The position numbers were made by a program, and so were the translations under genes. Positions 1 to 12,303 of a DNA stretch of 64,000 nt are shown one piece after another. Origin of the DNA: Bryopsis sp. KO-2023. Taxonomy: Eukaryota; Chlorophyta; Ulvophyceae; Bryopsidales; Bryopsidaceae. Each line of letters starts with the position of its first letter. Position 1 is the first letter of the stretch. The stretch spans positions 6,696,001-6,760,000 of the forward strand of contig BSYQ01000004.1 in assembly GCA_030272585.1 (NCBI GenBank), written 5' to 3'. The notes under the pieces are model-generated. The model searched no databases, was not told where the DNA came from, and saw nothing but the letters and a program-made list of their open reading frames with translations.

Positions 1-30
1 TTTTCCTGTTGATAATTTGTTTCTTTAAAG

Positions 31-2590
31 GATCCTCTGCAACATCTGAAGCTGATGCCAAGTCCAAGGGTGGACGAGTTGAGGTGAATAAAATTGCAGT
101 TGGATTTTCCCTCTTTCTTTTCTTGATGGATATGTACATTTTCTTTTTTTTTTTGTCCCCTAATAAAAACGTATTCACAACCATGCATGGATGCATACAT
201 GTACAGTTTGAAAGCAAGTCGTATAAATGTGCCCAAATGCAAATTTATAAATATCTGTGAGATACAGCCTGCACTCAGGACTGTTTGATTACATGCACCT
301 ATGTTAGGTTATCTCGAGGGCTGTGGGCGAGGCTTCCAGCGAACTGAAATCAGAAATCAACTCAGCCGTCGCAGAAGCTGTTGCTGAAGTCAAAGGCGGT
401 GGTGATGCCGATGCAACTGCAACTGCAGTGGCTGAGGAAATCGGACGGGCAACTGCTAGAGCTATCGCAAAAGCCAGTGTAAAGGTGGGCATAACTCCAC
501 AAATTTCAAGAAACAGCTTTTGTCCGATCGAAAAAAAAAGAAACAATAAAAATTCTGCTTGATTTGGTACAAGCTCTATTTGACTGCTTTGCTGCTGCAG
601 ATCAATGTGGAGGGTGCTGGCATTGGGAGTGGCGGTGCAGAGGCCAGCAGTAGAGCGATTGCGAAAATCACTGTGACCTCTATCGCGGAGGCTTTTGCCA
701 GTGCTACTGGGAGCTCGGAGGCCAGCTCCAAGGCCAGGGCTGAAGTTTCAGAAACTGATGTTGCGGAGGCTGCAGCGAATGCTGTTGCGAGGGCCGAAAG
801 CACCGATGGATTTGCTGAAGCTTCTCAAACGGTATTATCGCAAATTTTTCTCCACAGGGATGGGTTATGGAAGCCAAGTCCTCAGTTTTCTCAAGGGAAA
901 CAAATGTCCGAGCTCTGTATGGTCTGCTGTAGGCGATTCTTTGTCTCAGCAGGCTCTTCAGAAGTAGTCTCAAACAAAAACACGGAAAACATTGACCCCC
1001 TGCACACCTTACAGAGTTTTTGCAGTTTTCTGGGTCGAAAACGTGCGTTTTTTCGTGCAGCTAGTATTTCTGTTGCTTCTGGTGGCAGTCCAAAAAAAAT
1101 ATCAACAGAAAAAACGAGCCAATGAAGCATATGGGAGATCTCTTTTTGTGTCAAGAGAGTTTTTGAATTTTGTAGTGATTTTCTTTTTTTTTCTGCTTTT
1201 GATTTTTCTGCTGTCAGACTGTTGCCACAGCCGTTGCGGAAGTGATTGCCCGAGCTGTGGCATCAGCTCTTGCCACGGTGAAAGGAGGGAAATCGGTTGC
1301 AGAAACGGACGCTGAAGCTGAAGCTAACAAGGGTCCTGGTCAAGCAACTGTTGAAACTAAGAGCAAGGCCAAATCTCCAGGTGATGTTTTTCTGTGCTGT
1401 GATAAAAAAATAAAAAAATAAATATTTTGCCTGTGATACAGAAAACGAATCCATGAAGAAGATTTTGATGGCTGCAGGTCTCTTGAAGAATTTTGTAATT
1501 TTGATTTTTTTTTTTTTTTTGGGGGGGGGGGTGGGTGGGTCGGGTTTGATTTATTTGGTTTATTAAACTGATTTTTCTTATTTGTTCTATCTCCCATGAA
1601 ATTGTCCTGCTGCTGTGTTAGTAGTACGTACTCGTCTCAATTTTGTTGGTTATTGACTTTTGCTCAATGGATTTGTTTTAAAAGGGGGTACCTCTTGCCG
1701 CATTTTGATGGGAATTGATCTTCCCAGTGAGTCGACCATCAACAATGGAAGTGAGGATATAACTGGGTCTGATGCCGAGTGCTGCTCTCTGTGCGACAGC
1801 AGATCAGGTGGGGATTTTTCTTCTTCTTTTTTCCACTTAAATAGGAAGTATTGCTTCCTAATTTGAGTAAAATCATTTTTTCCTGCTGCTTTCCTAAGAT
1901 TTGCGAGAACCAATTGAGTTTTTTTTGTTGGAGAATGTTGCAGCTTGTTGAAATATTAGATTTGGAAGTGTTGTTGCCCTTTTTACTTTTTTTTTTAGTT
2001 TTTCAAGAGCAAGGGGTGTGCTTTGAAATCTTTCAAAAATATACAAAAAAAAATACATTTTTTGGGTATTTTTGAAACTGTAGATGCAAAATATAAATGG
2101 GAACATATAGTTGCTATGCGTCGTGTTTTTTTTCCCCTTTTTTCCCCCTGAATGACAGCATTTTTGTTTTCTTGATTTTGTTGGTGGAGTTTTTTTTCAG
2201 ACTGCAATGCTTGGACAAGGATTACTAGGGATACTGAGTGGAACCAGGAAGGCGAGTGCTGGATGAGAAATTCTGTTCCTGGAAAGGTTAACAAGGATTT
2301 CACAAACAGCGGAGTCAAATCAGGTCTGGTGATAAAAAGAGGGGAAATCTATGAAACACTCCAAAGGACTATATCAATTTTGGAACTCTGGAAATAATTT
2401 TTTCCACCCGTCTAAATGACTAAATTTAGATTTTGACAATTTAAATTATGGATGACTTTTTGGAAAATTTGGCCTGAATTGGCAGAAATAAAATTAAAAT
2501 TACTAAAATTAAAAAGTTATGTTTCTGTTTGCAGGTGGAGGATCAGCCTCCGCTTTTGGCGATGGGGATGCTTTCACCTCAGGGCCTTGA
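31..2590 (+). CDS. Ala-rich secreted-type protein with PAN/Apple-like C-terminus (5' partial)
   Basis: Seven exons can be followed: 31-83, 308-484, 601-831, 1218-1380, 1685-1807, 2201-2323 and 2535-2590 (TGA). Borders are GT-AG and phases agree. The first exon and presumed signal peptide lie outside the window. Exons 1-4 encode a low-complexity stretch of Ala, Glu, Ser, Gly and Thr with small-residue helices such as AVAEAVAEVKGGG and EASSRAIAKI. Exons 5-6 encode a cysteine module with the pattern C...ECCSLCDSR..DCNAW.R....GECWM followed by a GVKSG end. This fits the PAN/Apple fold (CC-x2-C, C-x-A-W, C-W, terminal S-G). Both PAN exons are 123 nt and phase 1-1. A short Gly/Ser/Ala tail closes the protein. 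PAN modules bind proteins or carbohydrates outside the cell. A cell-surface or wall role is inference. The gene at 50.4-52.0 kb has the same Ala-rich style. Confidence 0.72.
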
Positions 2591-3957
2591 ATCCATTTTA
2601 AACAAAATATCATCAGTAGGAAAAGAGAAAACAGGAAAGTGAGTTTGGCTGCATACAGTGCATTTGTCTTTTTTCCTGATGTAGAGGTGAAGCATTCGAA
2701 AAGGGGTCGATTTTTAAGAGCTAGGAATTTGCCGAAAAGGACCAGACCAAAAACAAACAAGGAGGTAGTGTGTGGCTTAAAAATCTTGGAAATAAGGGAC
2801 TCCGCACCTGCATGCTTTTTTTTCTGCCTGGTTTTTTTTTCCTTCCTTTTTTTGGGAAAAAAGGGAGGGGATGGGGAAGGGGATATTCTTGCAAAGGCTC
2901 AACAATGATATTTTTGGATGCTCTGTGTGTGTGTGTATTTTTCGCGATCATCCGTGAAAATATATATTTTGGGAATCCACTGATGAGGTAATTGCTATGC
3001 TTTATAAACTTTATAAATCTGGGTTTTTTATTTTTAGGCCCTGTTTGCAAGAAGACAGTAGGGAGCTAAGTTGGGTATGGGCAGTAGGGCTTTTGACAAC
3101 AGTTCAGTGGATAAATGGTCCTATGATATGAAAAAGCCTTGCATTCAACCCCCCCCCCCCTTTTTCCCTCCATTGAAATCCACCTCATGGGATGATGAGA
3201 AAGCCTTCTCATTATTCCTTACTTTTGATGGTGCAGATCAGACACTTCTTTCTTTCTTTCTATTGGTTTTGGACCAGCTTTGCAGGTTGTTGGTCGTTTT
3301 TTTGGGGGAAACATTGGATGTAGTCACTTTAAGAAGCGCAAGATTTTTTGGATTCGACAGAAAAAAAAGCATGCAGCAGTATGAAACCACACGAATTTCA
3401 CTTGTCTCCTGAGTCTTTTTTTTTTATTTCTCCAAAATGGAGATTTTTCCAATTCTAAAACGAAAAAACGAATAAGCATTTTTGAAGAAATAGTGTGTGA
3501 ACGGAAATTCCTTCTGACAGAAAGCACTGTTTAAAACAAGTCTAATCATGATAAATTTGTGAATTCATAGAAATAATATTAATGAAGACTAGACTCCATT
3601 ATTCACGATTTATGGATTTCTTGATTAAAAAATTATGACCGGGGTTTGTGCATGCAATATATGTGTGAATAAATCAGCCCCTGCCAGATGACCTCAGTCT
3701 ATTCCTCTCCTGGTTAGAAGAAAATACTCTTTGGGGTGTTACGAAAACTATGTTGATAAGGTCAACAGCTATTGACAAAAGAACAAAATATTACACCAAG
3801 GTAGCTTTTCCTTTTCTGTTGGGTCTTTGAAAAACGCCCCAAAATGCTGAAACTCTCCATCCTGAAAACCCCCCACTCCGACCCAAGCCACACAGGCATG
3901 ACAGAATCTCGCTAACCAACCAGTTTTTCACTTGAACTGATACCATCCCCTTCCAAA
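2591..3957. other. Intergenic, between convergent genes
   Basis: The 3' ends of the Ala-rich gene and the coiled-coil gene face each other here. It holds AT-rich DNA with poly(T), a C12-type run near 3150 and a short GT repeat near 2925. I see no exon with matching splice signals. Confidence 0.6.
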
Positions 3958-5564
3958 TCAGAAATTGTGTATTGTGGCGTGGCGGCGGAATGAGGACTCG
4001 GGCAAAGGGTCCCGCTTCCCTGCTTGGGCTTGGCTCTCCAAAAAGTTCTCCAAATGAACTACCTCCAACTTTTGAAGGTTTTGCAATTCCTGTTGCACCC
4101 ACATAGAACCCTCACAATTGTGCCATTTGTACGTCTGGAATACTGCACTTTTTGGGAGATATCGTTGCTGATATAAATAACTGATTCGTGCCCACCCCAC
4201 CCCCCCCCCCCCCACCAAAAGCCCTTTTTGGAGCACTTACCGAAACGACGTTTTTGAAGCGTTGACCCCTTCTCTCCGTTTCCTCCACCCGTTGGATCTC
4301 CAGTTCGGCCCTCCCTCTCGCCCCCCTCTGTATCATTGCCTCCATCTCCTGCTGGTGTTTGTTGACCAGCTTGTGCTCCTTCAATCGTAGCTCTGCTTCG
4401 AACGCCGCAATGGTGGTTTGCATTTCGGCTGTTTCCATCGAGTCCGCCGCCTCCTTTACAGCGTGGGCACGTGTGTACTCACCCTGCTTCGCCAAATATT
4501 CTTCTATTTTCCTTTTATTCAGAAGATCCCTGCTGTACTTTGGCCTCACAGGGCGTCGACGCCCCTGCTCCAGCCAAAACTCTTGCGATTCTTGAAACTG
4601 TTGGGTTTTCAGCTTCTCTACCTGAAAAACACGTTGCACATCATTTTTCATACCTCGTCCCCCCCGCTCATTTTCGACACCGTTCCAGCACATGTCTTAT
4701 GAATCCAAAGAAGGTGAAGACCATCAATTTTTCTAATGTTGGGTGTATGAATATTTTTTTCGATTCAACACTTGTCTCAGAGATCTCGAGTTCGTTCTTT
4801 GGCTGTTGGGCCACCTGTTTCTCAAAATCAGCTTCAAAATGCTGTATCCTCAGGTCCCACATTCGGTTTAGCTGTGTGCGTTCCTCAAGAAAAGCTTGAT
4901 CCACCTCCTTTAGCTCAGCTCGATGCCTCTCGAGCATATCCTGGCACCGACGTTCCGCCTCTGTTGTTTTCAGTTCATGTAAGCGTCCAGCCGCAGCTTG
5001 GGCCTCCGTATAGCGACTTTCCCGCTCGCATTTCTTTTTGTGTTCTTGAAGTTTGGCGATGTACGACACAATAGCTTCTTCGTGCCCCAAGTATCCACTC
5101 TCCATGTACGGTCTCCTTTGCGTGAGGAACTTTCTTGATGGAGAGACTGGAGCACTGGGGCTTTGGACAGATAGCAGCACGCATAGCGCCAACCTGACGT
5201 TTTCAACATCTCTTTCAGAATTCCGGTTCCACTTTGTGTTTCGAGAGGATGGATTTATCAAACAGGAAGGGCAGAAATGCGACTTGTGTTGTGCTCACAA
5301 TTCGTCCACGGATAGGAAATTCTCGTCGGCGGCGCATGTCTTGACCAATCTGTTTAGCTCGTCATCTCGGGGGCAGAGGTCCAATAGATCCAAAACTGTT
5401 CGCAGCTTTTCAGCGGGAAGGAGTCCATCTTGTGCATGCTCCTCGAAAATGGGTTTTACACCGCTTTCGTCCAGATGCGCGCGACGCAGATGAACAAACG
5501 ACTCTGCGGAGACCCTTAGGGTTGTCGGTTGACTGGTCGACGTTTCGCCCGTCGAACGATCCAT
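3958..5564 (-). CDS. Coiled-coil protein with EF-hand-like N-terminus
   Basis: Exon 1 (5564-5299) starts with MDRSTGETSTSQ and holds a helical EF-hand-like stretch (FEEHAQDGLLPAEKLRTVL..DEL). It lacks a full set of calcium ligands. Exon 2 starts at 5160 in phase and encodes a charged coiled coil (YIAKLQEHKKKCERESRYTE...LNRMWDLRIQHFE). Its 3' border is uncertain: the only in-phase donor I see is weak, near 4732. Exon 3 (4621-4241) continues with PKYSRDLLNKRKIEEYLAKQ and Glu/Arg-rich helices. Exon 4 (4134-3958) ends in TGA. The layout, a short motif repeated as E-x-R-Y-T-E-A then a second long helix, recalls long coiled-coil proteins conserved in protists, some of them flagellar. That link is from memory and weak. 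No enzymatic motif is visible. Cytoskeletal or centrosomal scaffolding is a guess. Confidence 0.6.
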
Positions 5565-8500
5565 TCGATTCTCTGTGTTAAAACAGTGCGACTTGAAACA
5601 ATACCTGCTATGGGAAAACTTGCGGGTCGAGCACCATGGAATGGTCTGGGAATTCTTTCATTGCATGATAGAATTTGTGGTGTTCATTTTCTCCGCCCTC
5701 CATGAGGTTTCCCGATCCGTTGTAAAAATATTTTCATGGCGCAACAACTCAGCTTTTCCCTTTGACCAGCGACACTGCACAGGGCGCGAGCAATTGCAAC
5801 ATGAAAAACTGTAAAGTTTTCAGAGTCGGAATTTCGATTTTGAAAATGAACGAGCTCGAAATATTAAGCTGAGCATTCCCAGGGATCCCTGATCCGGATA
5901 TGAGCTCTTTCAACGTCGCCGAACGCACAAGCAAACTCAAAACAGAGAGGAAAGAATCAGCTCAGAACTCGCATGTTCACTCTTCGGCACACGGTCGAAA
6001 AAAATGCCCGCTGGAAGGTCATCCTTCCACAACACGAGCGACGATGAACGGATGAAGAGATTCCCTGCTCTTTTTTGAAAACGCAGAACTCCATCATGAA
6101 TTTCACTGGCACGCACCAGCGTTTGTGTGTTTGTTTGGGTGAAACGGCGAGTCAGTACGTCAAAGGCATAGGCGTAGCTAGGATGTCGCACTTTTTTTGG
6201 CCAAAAACTGTTTTTAGGGGCGCCGCCCAACAGTGGTGCGGCCACTAACAACTTTGGAGGGGATATTCCAAGCCTACTTCGTAGATTAGGAGGCAAAATA
6301 ACGAACAGGAGGGCTCCTTTGGATTCGTTTTTGTACATTGTCAACGTCGAATACCTCGCCATCGCCTTTTATCCACCTATTTCAAGTACCTTCGAATAGA
6401 AAAACCCAATATCCGGGTATTCGGGTACCCAAATTTCAGTCTTCTTCGTGAGCTTCCTGCACCCTCGGGCACTCGTGTTGAAAAAAAGGTGACAAAGTTT
6501 GAAATCGGTGAGTGTCCACGTGGCCTAATGGAAGTCCTGCCGTGGGTGATACTCGATAAAATAAAATAAAATCATCTTGTGGAAAAGTGATGATCCTACT
6601 TGTTTTGATTTTCCACCAACTGTGAAAAAGCTGGAAATTAGGTACAAAGCTCGCTGGTTGAGCTTAGTTTGTTGCAATTTTTTTCTGAACGGTTACTAAA
6701 GGTCATTGTAATAGGAGACATATTACACAATTCCATATCTACAAACAATAATTGTCATTCAAAAAAGAAAAAACGATATCACCCCCTCTCACACTGAAAA
6801 CCAACGACCGTACAAGCAAAGCACAAGGAGAGTAATAGGAGAGTGGCGATTCTCCTCCACAATGTAATTTGATACTTAAGTATTTGTTTGTTTGAATGTC
6901 ATGATGTCAAGATTGGCATGTGATCAAGAAATCAGTAAGAAATCATGGTGGGCATGAACAGCTTAATCAATTGAGACTTGAAACAGGTCCCAGGTATACA
7001 GCCCCAGCGGCCTTCCCAAGTATTCTTTGCCAAGTACAGATTCCTAAGAAATCAGTACTTGGCAAAAATCCTGAATTGCTAATGCCCTCCCTCCCCCCCC
7101 CAAAAAAAAAATAAATAAAAGTAAAAAATTCACGTATCTTGTCTTGCGTTTTCTAAACTAAGAATGAAGGCTGCATGCGTGCGCCCTATTCCACACCTAG
7201 CTAGGATTCCCTTTGGCTCTCTTTTGCTGTGGGCTGTAATTATTGATGAATTGATTGAGAAGCCCCTTGGCCTGCATACTATTATTATTGTTACCTTCTT
7301 ATGTTCATGGTTTACATTCACTGGATTCGATAGATTGATCAACCCGATTATAAACCTTTATGGCCAAGGGTTTTTTCTTTGTATTCCCCCGATGCCACAG
7401 GCTCTGGCCTGGCATGTCTTGTAATAATTTTGGTTGGTCAGTGGGGCTATTCGTCAGGATCAGAAGAGCCCCAAAGTGTGTGGCATCTTTCCCATCCTGC
7501 TGTATCGCGTTTCACAAATTTCCTGGTAACCAAACGTGATGCCGAACAAATAATACTTCTCCTCCCTGGGGTAAGAACCGTCCAGCTACGCAGAAAAGGG
7601 TGGTGTAACTTGCGAGCGAGCGTCTGATGCACCCACCGCGTTTGTGGCGACCTAGTCCCAGAGCGGTCTGGCTGACTGAGGTCAATATCTTGAAGCCACG
7701 ACGCTTTGCAACATCCAAAGCTGTGCATTGTTTTGCTCCAGGGGTGCCAGGGATTTCCAGACCACAGCCTTTTCTTTCACCCACGATTTTGAACGCAAGC
7801 CCTTCTCAAGTCACCGACATCGTGGCTGCCCAGTGACATAATGGGTTCATCACCTGCCTCGTCTTTTTTTTTTTTTTTTTTCTTTAACATTTTTTCGGCT
7901 TGCTCTTGTTTCCCTATTTGACCACAGGTGCATTGAATGCCACCTGCTCCATCGACTTTGGGTCCCAAATATATTTCTCTTTAATAGGGAAATAAATAAC
8001 ACTGACCCCAGAAGGTAAATATCTCTGTTCCACACATTCCTGAAGCACCGCCCGTCCACGCTTACGCCGCCATCCTGCGCATCATTCCACTATCAATCGA
8101 ACAGAATCAAAGAACGGATGGCGGAAAGTGACTGCCAGAACCCCTTTCTCAGCTTCTGTTTTTTGTTTTTTTTTTCCCTTAGAAAAAAGGTTAAAGGGCA
8201 GATAAGACTGAAAGCTCATTCGAGTTTCAGTACGCCATACGTGATCGTAAACCTCCCACCTGTAATCGAATTCTCTCCTGCGCCATCGCTGTGTGCAAGA
8301 CAGACCGCGAAAAGAAACAAAGCCAACGCAAAAGAGTCGCACTTCATCCTGTGGGTGCACAGCTTTTCGAGATCGATAATTTTTCCTTCGAAGGAGAAAG
8401 TGGAATCAGGCTGGCTGGGAATGCCACTGGGAACGCGTGGTTTCTTGATGGTGCAAAGCTGCAGCTGTGGCTTGATTGAGAGGTGCTCTGTGTGACACCC

Positions 8501-8971
8501 TGAGTTTGGCCGCACCACACGACCCAGAGAGGTCTGTTTCAAGGCATCCCATCATTTGTCTGTCGGTGGTTCAGTGTCCCCCTCCAAATCGAGTGGCTGA
8601 TGCAAAGGTGGAGGTTGAGTCCTTTTTTCTTGGGATGGATTGAAAGGAGCGGTTAACTGCCTTTCAATTTTGAAAGTTCTGAATAGAAAAGTTTCGAATA
8701 CGAAGCTCATCTTCCTCCCTGTGGCAAACTCAAGCTTGAACTTCACCCAAGTCTTGTGTGAACGCGCGCGTTTTGGAAATGCACGTGAAATCGAATCCAA
8801 GAACATTGTTTCTTTGCACAAGCTTCTTCAAAGTCGAAAAAACTACCACATATGACGGCCCTTTTTACACAGTCCGTTAACATTAAGAATTTGCCATTCC
8901 CTCCAGTAATATCACTATCAAACGGCATCCAGAGTCTTCACCATAATACATATGTTTTGAGGTGCAATTTT
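5565..8971. other. Intergenic, 3.4 kb
   Basis: No supported gene. Open stretches of 60-140 codons occur on both strands (for example 5937-6362 minus, 8216-8542 minus and 8552-8821 minus). None has consistent splice signals, composition or a family motif. Poly(T) lies near 7866-7881, and T-rich and C-rich runs are frequent. Nothing recognisable as an RNA gene was seen. Confidence 0.5.
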
Positions 8972-9470
8972 CTACCAGAAATCCTCCCTAAAATTTTCCT
9001 TCCTCTCATCAAAGCAAAGTTCTTCCAAAAACCCCAACGCCAACAGCTCTTTCAACAGAAACTGGGCCGATTCGGTTACACTTCGTTTCCCATAAAACCT
9101 CATTTTTTTCAAAGGAAACCCTGCCTCCCTGCGAAGCAGCGATCCAAGCCCATCAAAATCCCCCACATCGAATGCATGGCACCCCACACCAGGAGATCGT
9201 AACACGTGCAATTCTTCGAGGCAAGAAGTGCTATGCTTCAGCTCCACCCACAAACTTTGCAAGGGAAAATATCCCCAACCGCAATGCAGCTTTCGAACCT
9301 TGCAACCTGGTCGACCCAGCCACGAAACCACCGACGAATCCACGACGGGGACTCTCAATCGAAGCAATGTTCTGCTCCGAAGAATGGCCTTCGTCAGCAT
9401 GGTTACCTGCTTTTCAGCGATGGATGTCAGCAGCAAACTGAAGCTTTGAATGGAAAGCCCCTCAAAACCA

Positions 9471-9501
<31 letters not shown>

Positions 9502-11283
9502 AAGAATCCACCCTCAATCGTGTTGGCCTCAAAACTCAGCTCTTCAAGGTCAACCGTTTCCAGCAGAGTCACCAGAAACTGACAATCGACCCCCCCCATA
9601 ACCTCCAAATGCAACTTCTTCAAGCTGGGAACACCAGAGAGCAGGTCAACTGAAAAGACTCGCGCAAGTGGCAGACTGAGTTTGAGCGATTTCAGCGTTC
9701 CTGATGCTGCCAATCCTGCCCCCAGTGATGCCACCCCAGAACGCCGTATGAAGTCATACCCCACAACCAAGGCTTCCAGGCCAGACATCCCCAATCCGAT
9801 ATTCCATTTCGTCGCCTCTTCCATGCCATAACAAAACCGACAAATCAAAGTTTTCAGAGACCCATTGTTTTTGCCCAAGCTTTCCAGCAAGTTTTCGCAC
9901 CCAGTTTCCCCTAAAGGATTGACACTGATGTCCAGTAGGGTCAAATTCGGTGCACTCTCGATAATACGGCAGATGTGGTGGGCTCCATAAGTCATAATCC
10001 TGTTGCGTGCCATTTTGAGCTCCTTCAAATTTGGAATTTCGGAAATCAAATTCGCCAGCGTTTTGATGGACTCATCTCCTCCGGAGCAATTCTCAAAATT
10101 TAACTTTTCCAATCGAGAACAGCCACCAAGGCGACGAAAAGCGGGAGTCAACCCAGCGCACATCAAAGAGCGGTTATCTGAAATATCGACGACCTGGAGC
10201 TGTTCTTTACAGGACCCCAGAGCTTCCCCCAGGTCTTCCCCGCATTTCGAACTCAAATCTACTCCTGACAGTTTTAACACCCGCAAAGGAGCTGATGTTT
10301 TCTCGATGGCAGACATCAAATATTGTGCTCCCAGGTTCGATTGATTCGATTGATGGCCCCAACTCAGCTCCAATTTTGTCAAGCTTGAGTGATTTTTCAG
10401 GACATCGCTCAACATTTCGATTGCGCTGTCAGCCTGCCCATAGAAGCCACAGTTTATGCACTCCAGATTCGGGCAGCTTCCCAAGGCTTCCAGCAACCAC
10501 GTGATTCCTGGCAGATCATATCCTGTCATGTCGACCTCAATGAGACTCTCACGGCTGCGTAAACCTCGGGCCAGTCCCATCGCTTGATCATTGTCGAACC
10601 GTCTCCAGCTCAAATCCACTTTGCGAATCTCATGCATCGTATCCAGCAGCAGCCCCACGTTTTCCATAGAGTTCGTGCTGGCTGGCCTGATTTTTTTTAC
10701 CAGCTTGTCCGCCAAACGTTTCCAGTGTCGGTTCACCAGTCGAAGCGTGGTGAAGCGATATGAACACTGGCCCTCCCCTGTCCAGACCTCAAATATGGTT
10801 TCCAGCAAGTCCCAAGCAAGCTGGCCCCATTTGCTATTCCCCTAGCACAAGCAATCAAGCTACACTCTCAATCGTATTTGGTGTAGCCTAACTATTACCG
10901 TGAACGCCCATGGATCCTATCCATGGGGGGGGGGTTGATGCTTGAAACAATTTTGACCCAACCTATGTTCGTTCCCGAAATCGCAATTACTATCCAAGAT
11001 CCGGACCCATTTTCTGAGCCCCCCTCCCCCTCCAAAAAAAAAAAAGAAAATCCTAAAAAACCATGGAAAAAATCAATGCAAGGCTCCAAAGGGACCCCAC
11101 TGGAAAAACGTTTTTGGAAGGAAACCAGAAAACTGGAAACCCTCCTTTCATCTCTTTCCATTTCGTGGCACCACCAGCGATCGAAAATTTGCGACGGGTG
11201 GGGGCTAGGGGCACGGATAATTTAAGGAAAAAAGCACTCACTTCGAAATCGTCTACTTTCAGTTTCTCGCTGCGGTGGCTCAT
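8972..11283 (-). CDS. F-box/LRR protein, reading frame broken by a small insertion
   Basis: Exon 1 (11283-11242) encodes MSHRSEKLKVDDFE and ends in GTGAGT. Exon 2 runs from 10841 to the stop at 8972. The start of exon 2 (KWGQLAWDLLETIFEVW...LRLVNRHWKRLA) is an F-box, the SKP1-binding part of SCF ubiquitin ligases. It is followed by about twelve leucine-rich repeats of the RNI/FBXL kind (for example LRVLKLSGVDL, LEKLNFENCSG, LTLLDISVNPLGETG). The frame is continuous from 10841 down to a run of 28 T (minus strand; 9503-9476) where it shifts. It then resumes in another frame (FEGLSIQSFSLLL...) to 8972. The cause is a 40-bp net insertion, listed separately. Without it the two halves are in frame. 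The LRRs would choose a ubiquitination substrate, unknown here. Either a recent null allele or, less likely, an assembly artefact. Confidence 0.7.
9468..9515 (+). mobile_element. Poly(A)-only insertion with short target duplication
   Basis: Two direct copies of CCACCCTC (9468-9475 and 9508-9515), extendable to CCACCCTCAA, flank a 28-A run plus GAAT. This is what a retroposed fragment consisting only of its A tail would leave. It adds 40 bp, which is not divisible by three, and shifts the frame of the F-box/LRR gene. The borders do not give a GT-AG intron. Confidence 0.6.
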
Positions 11284-11862
11284 GTCGAAAGTCGAAAACA
11301 CAGGTCACAAAAACGCGCCAGACAACGCATCTTCAGCGTTCTATTGCAGGAGGAGGGGGGGGGGGTACGACATGTGAATTGCAGCTGGATGGTCGACGGA
11401 ACCCATCGAGGAAAGTCCGGTAACTCCCAACGTTGGAGCTCCTCCCCCCGATTTTAGCCTGGTCACGTGGATCAACGAGTTCATGTTTTTGCTTGTCGAT
11501 TGTCAGACTGACTGGCGAACAACAACAACAACAACATAATTACATGCGAAGATGCCGCCCGGCAAACAGCCAAAACCAAAACCCAAAACCCCGTCCAGAT
11601 CGAACCCGAAAAAAAAAACGACAATTCACGACAGCAATATCTGCGTTTATGCAGAAATCGGTGGTACTGCACAACTCAACAGAAAACGAGAACCAGAATA
11701 ATCAAGAAATTGCTCTTACACGCTTTTGTTTCATCAATGTACGTAAAGCACTCAAAACAGTATATCCACAACCAGGACCCAGTGGTCCAAAACAAAACGA
11801 AGGGCGGGTGGGCTCTGGGAAAAAACAAGAGGTGCCCGAAGAGTATTCGTGTTCACTATTTA
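11284..11862. other. Upstream region of the F-box/LRR gene
   Basis: Lies between the F-box start codon and the left end of the transposon, so the transposon sits about 580 bp upstream of that gene. Contains a G10 run near 11358 and a CAA repeat near 11520. No coding exon supported. Confidence 0.5.
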
Positions 11863-11900
11863 GGGCACATCCACCCGTGTACGCCTCCGCTTCCGCTTCC
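11863..11900 (+). repeat. Left terminal inverted repeat of the Harbinger element
   Basis: 38 bp identical to the reverse complement of 16533-16570. It holds GCCTCCGCTTCCGCTTCC, rich in CTTCCGC units that may be transposase contacts (inference). Confidence 0.9.
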
Positions 11901-12303
11901 CGATGCTGACGCGTACCCTGAAGCGTAACTTGTCATTGCGGTGCAGTCGTCTCACCCACCAGTGGTACGCTTCAGCCTACGCGTCCGAGAATTTCTTGAC
12001 TAATGGGAGTGACACGACTCTCAAGTCACACCAACAGTCCCAATCCGAACCGGTCTGAGCCGAATCTCCTGTAACATCGACGATTCGCTGGAAGCGCTGT
12101 GGCGAACGCGCAGAACGAAACGACGGCACGTTGGAAAGAAAACGAGCGTTTCGGCTTCCAGAGACGAACCACCGTGATCCACCTCCAGGAGGAAAAGATA
12201 AGTTTGGTCTTTGGGTGTTGGACAGCCAGGAGAGAGCAAAAAAGTACATTGTTTGTTTGAATAGTGAAGGAGGGGGTCTTTGAGATCCAATTTTTTGGGC
12301 AAA

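Noticed and set aside
304-546. Minus-strand Ala/Ser-rich open frame opposite the Ala-rich gene
   Set aside because: It is the complement of a GC-rich Ala-coding exon; the plus strand has the splice signals and the cysteine module.
5937-6362. 141-codon minus-strand open frame
   Set aside because: No splice signals, no family motif and mixed composition; looks like chance or an old repeat.
8216-8928. Chain of minus-strand open frames after the F-box/LRR gene
   Set aside because: They lie in three frames, cannot be joined by GT-AG introns and show no LRR pattern.
9476-9503. Poly-Phe stretch encoded by the T run in the F-box/LRR gene
   Set aside because: It is the insertion read through, not an original part of the LRR domain.
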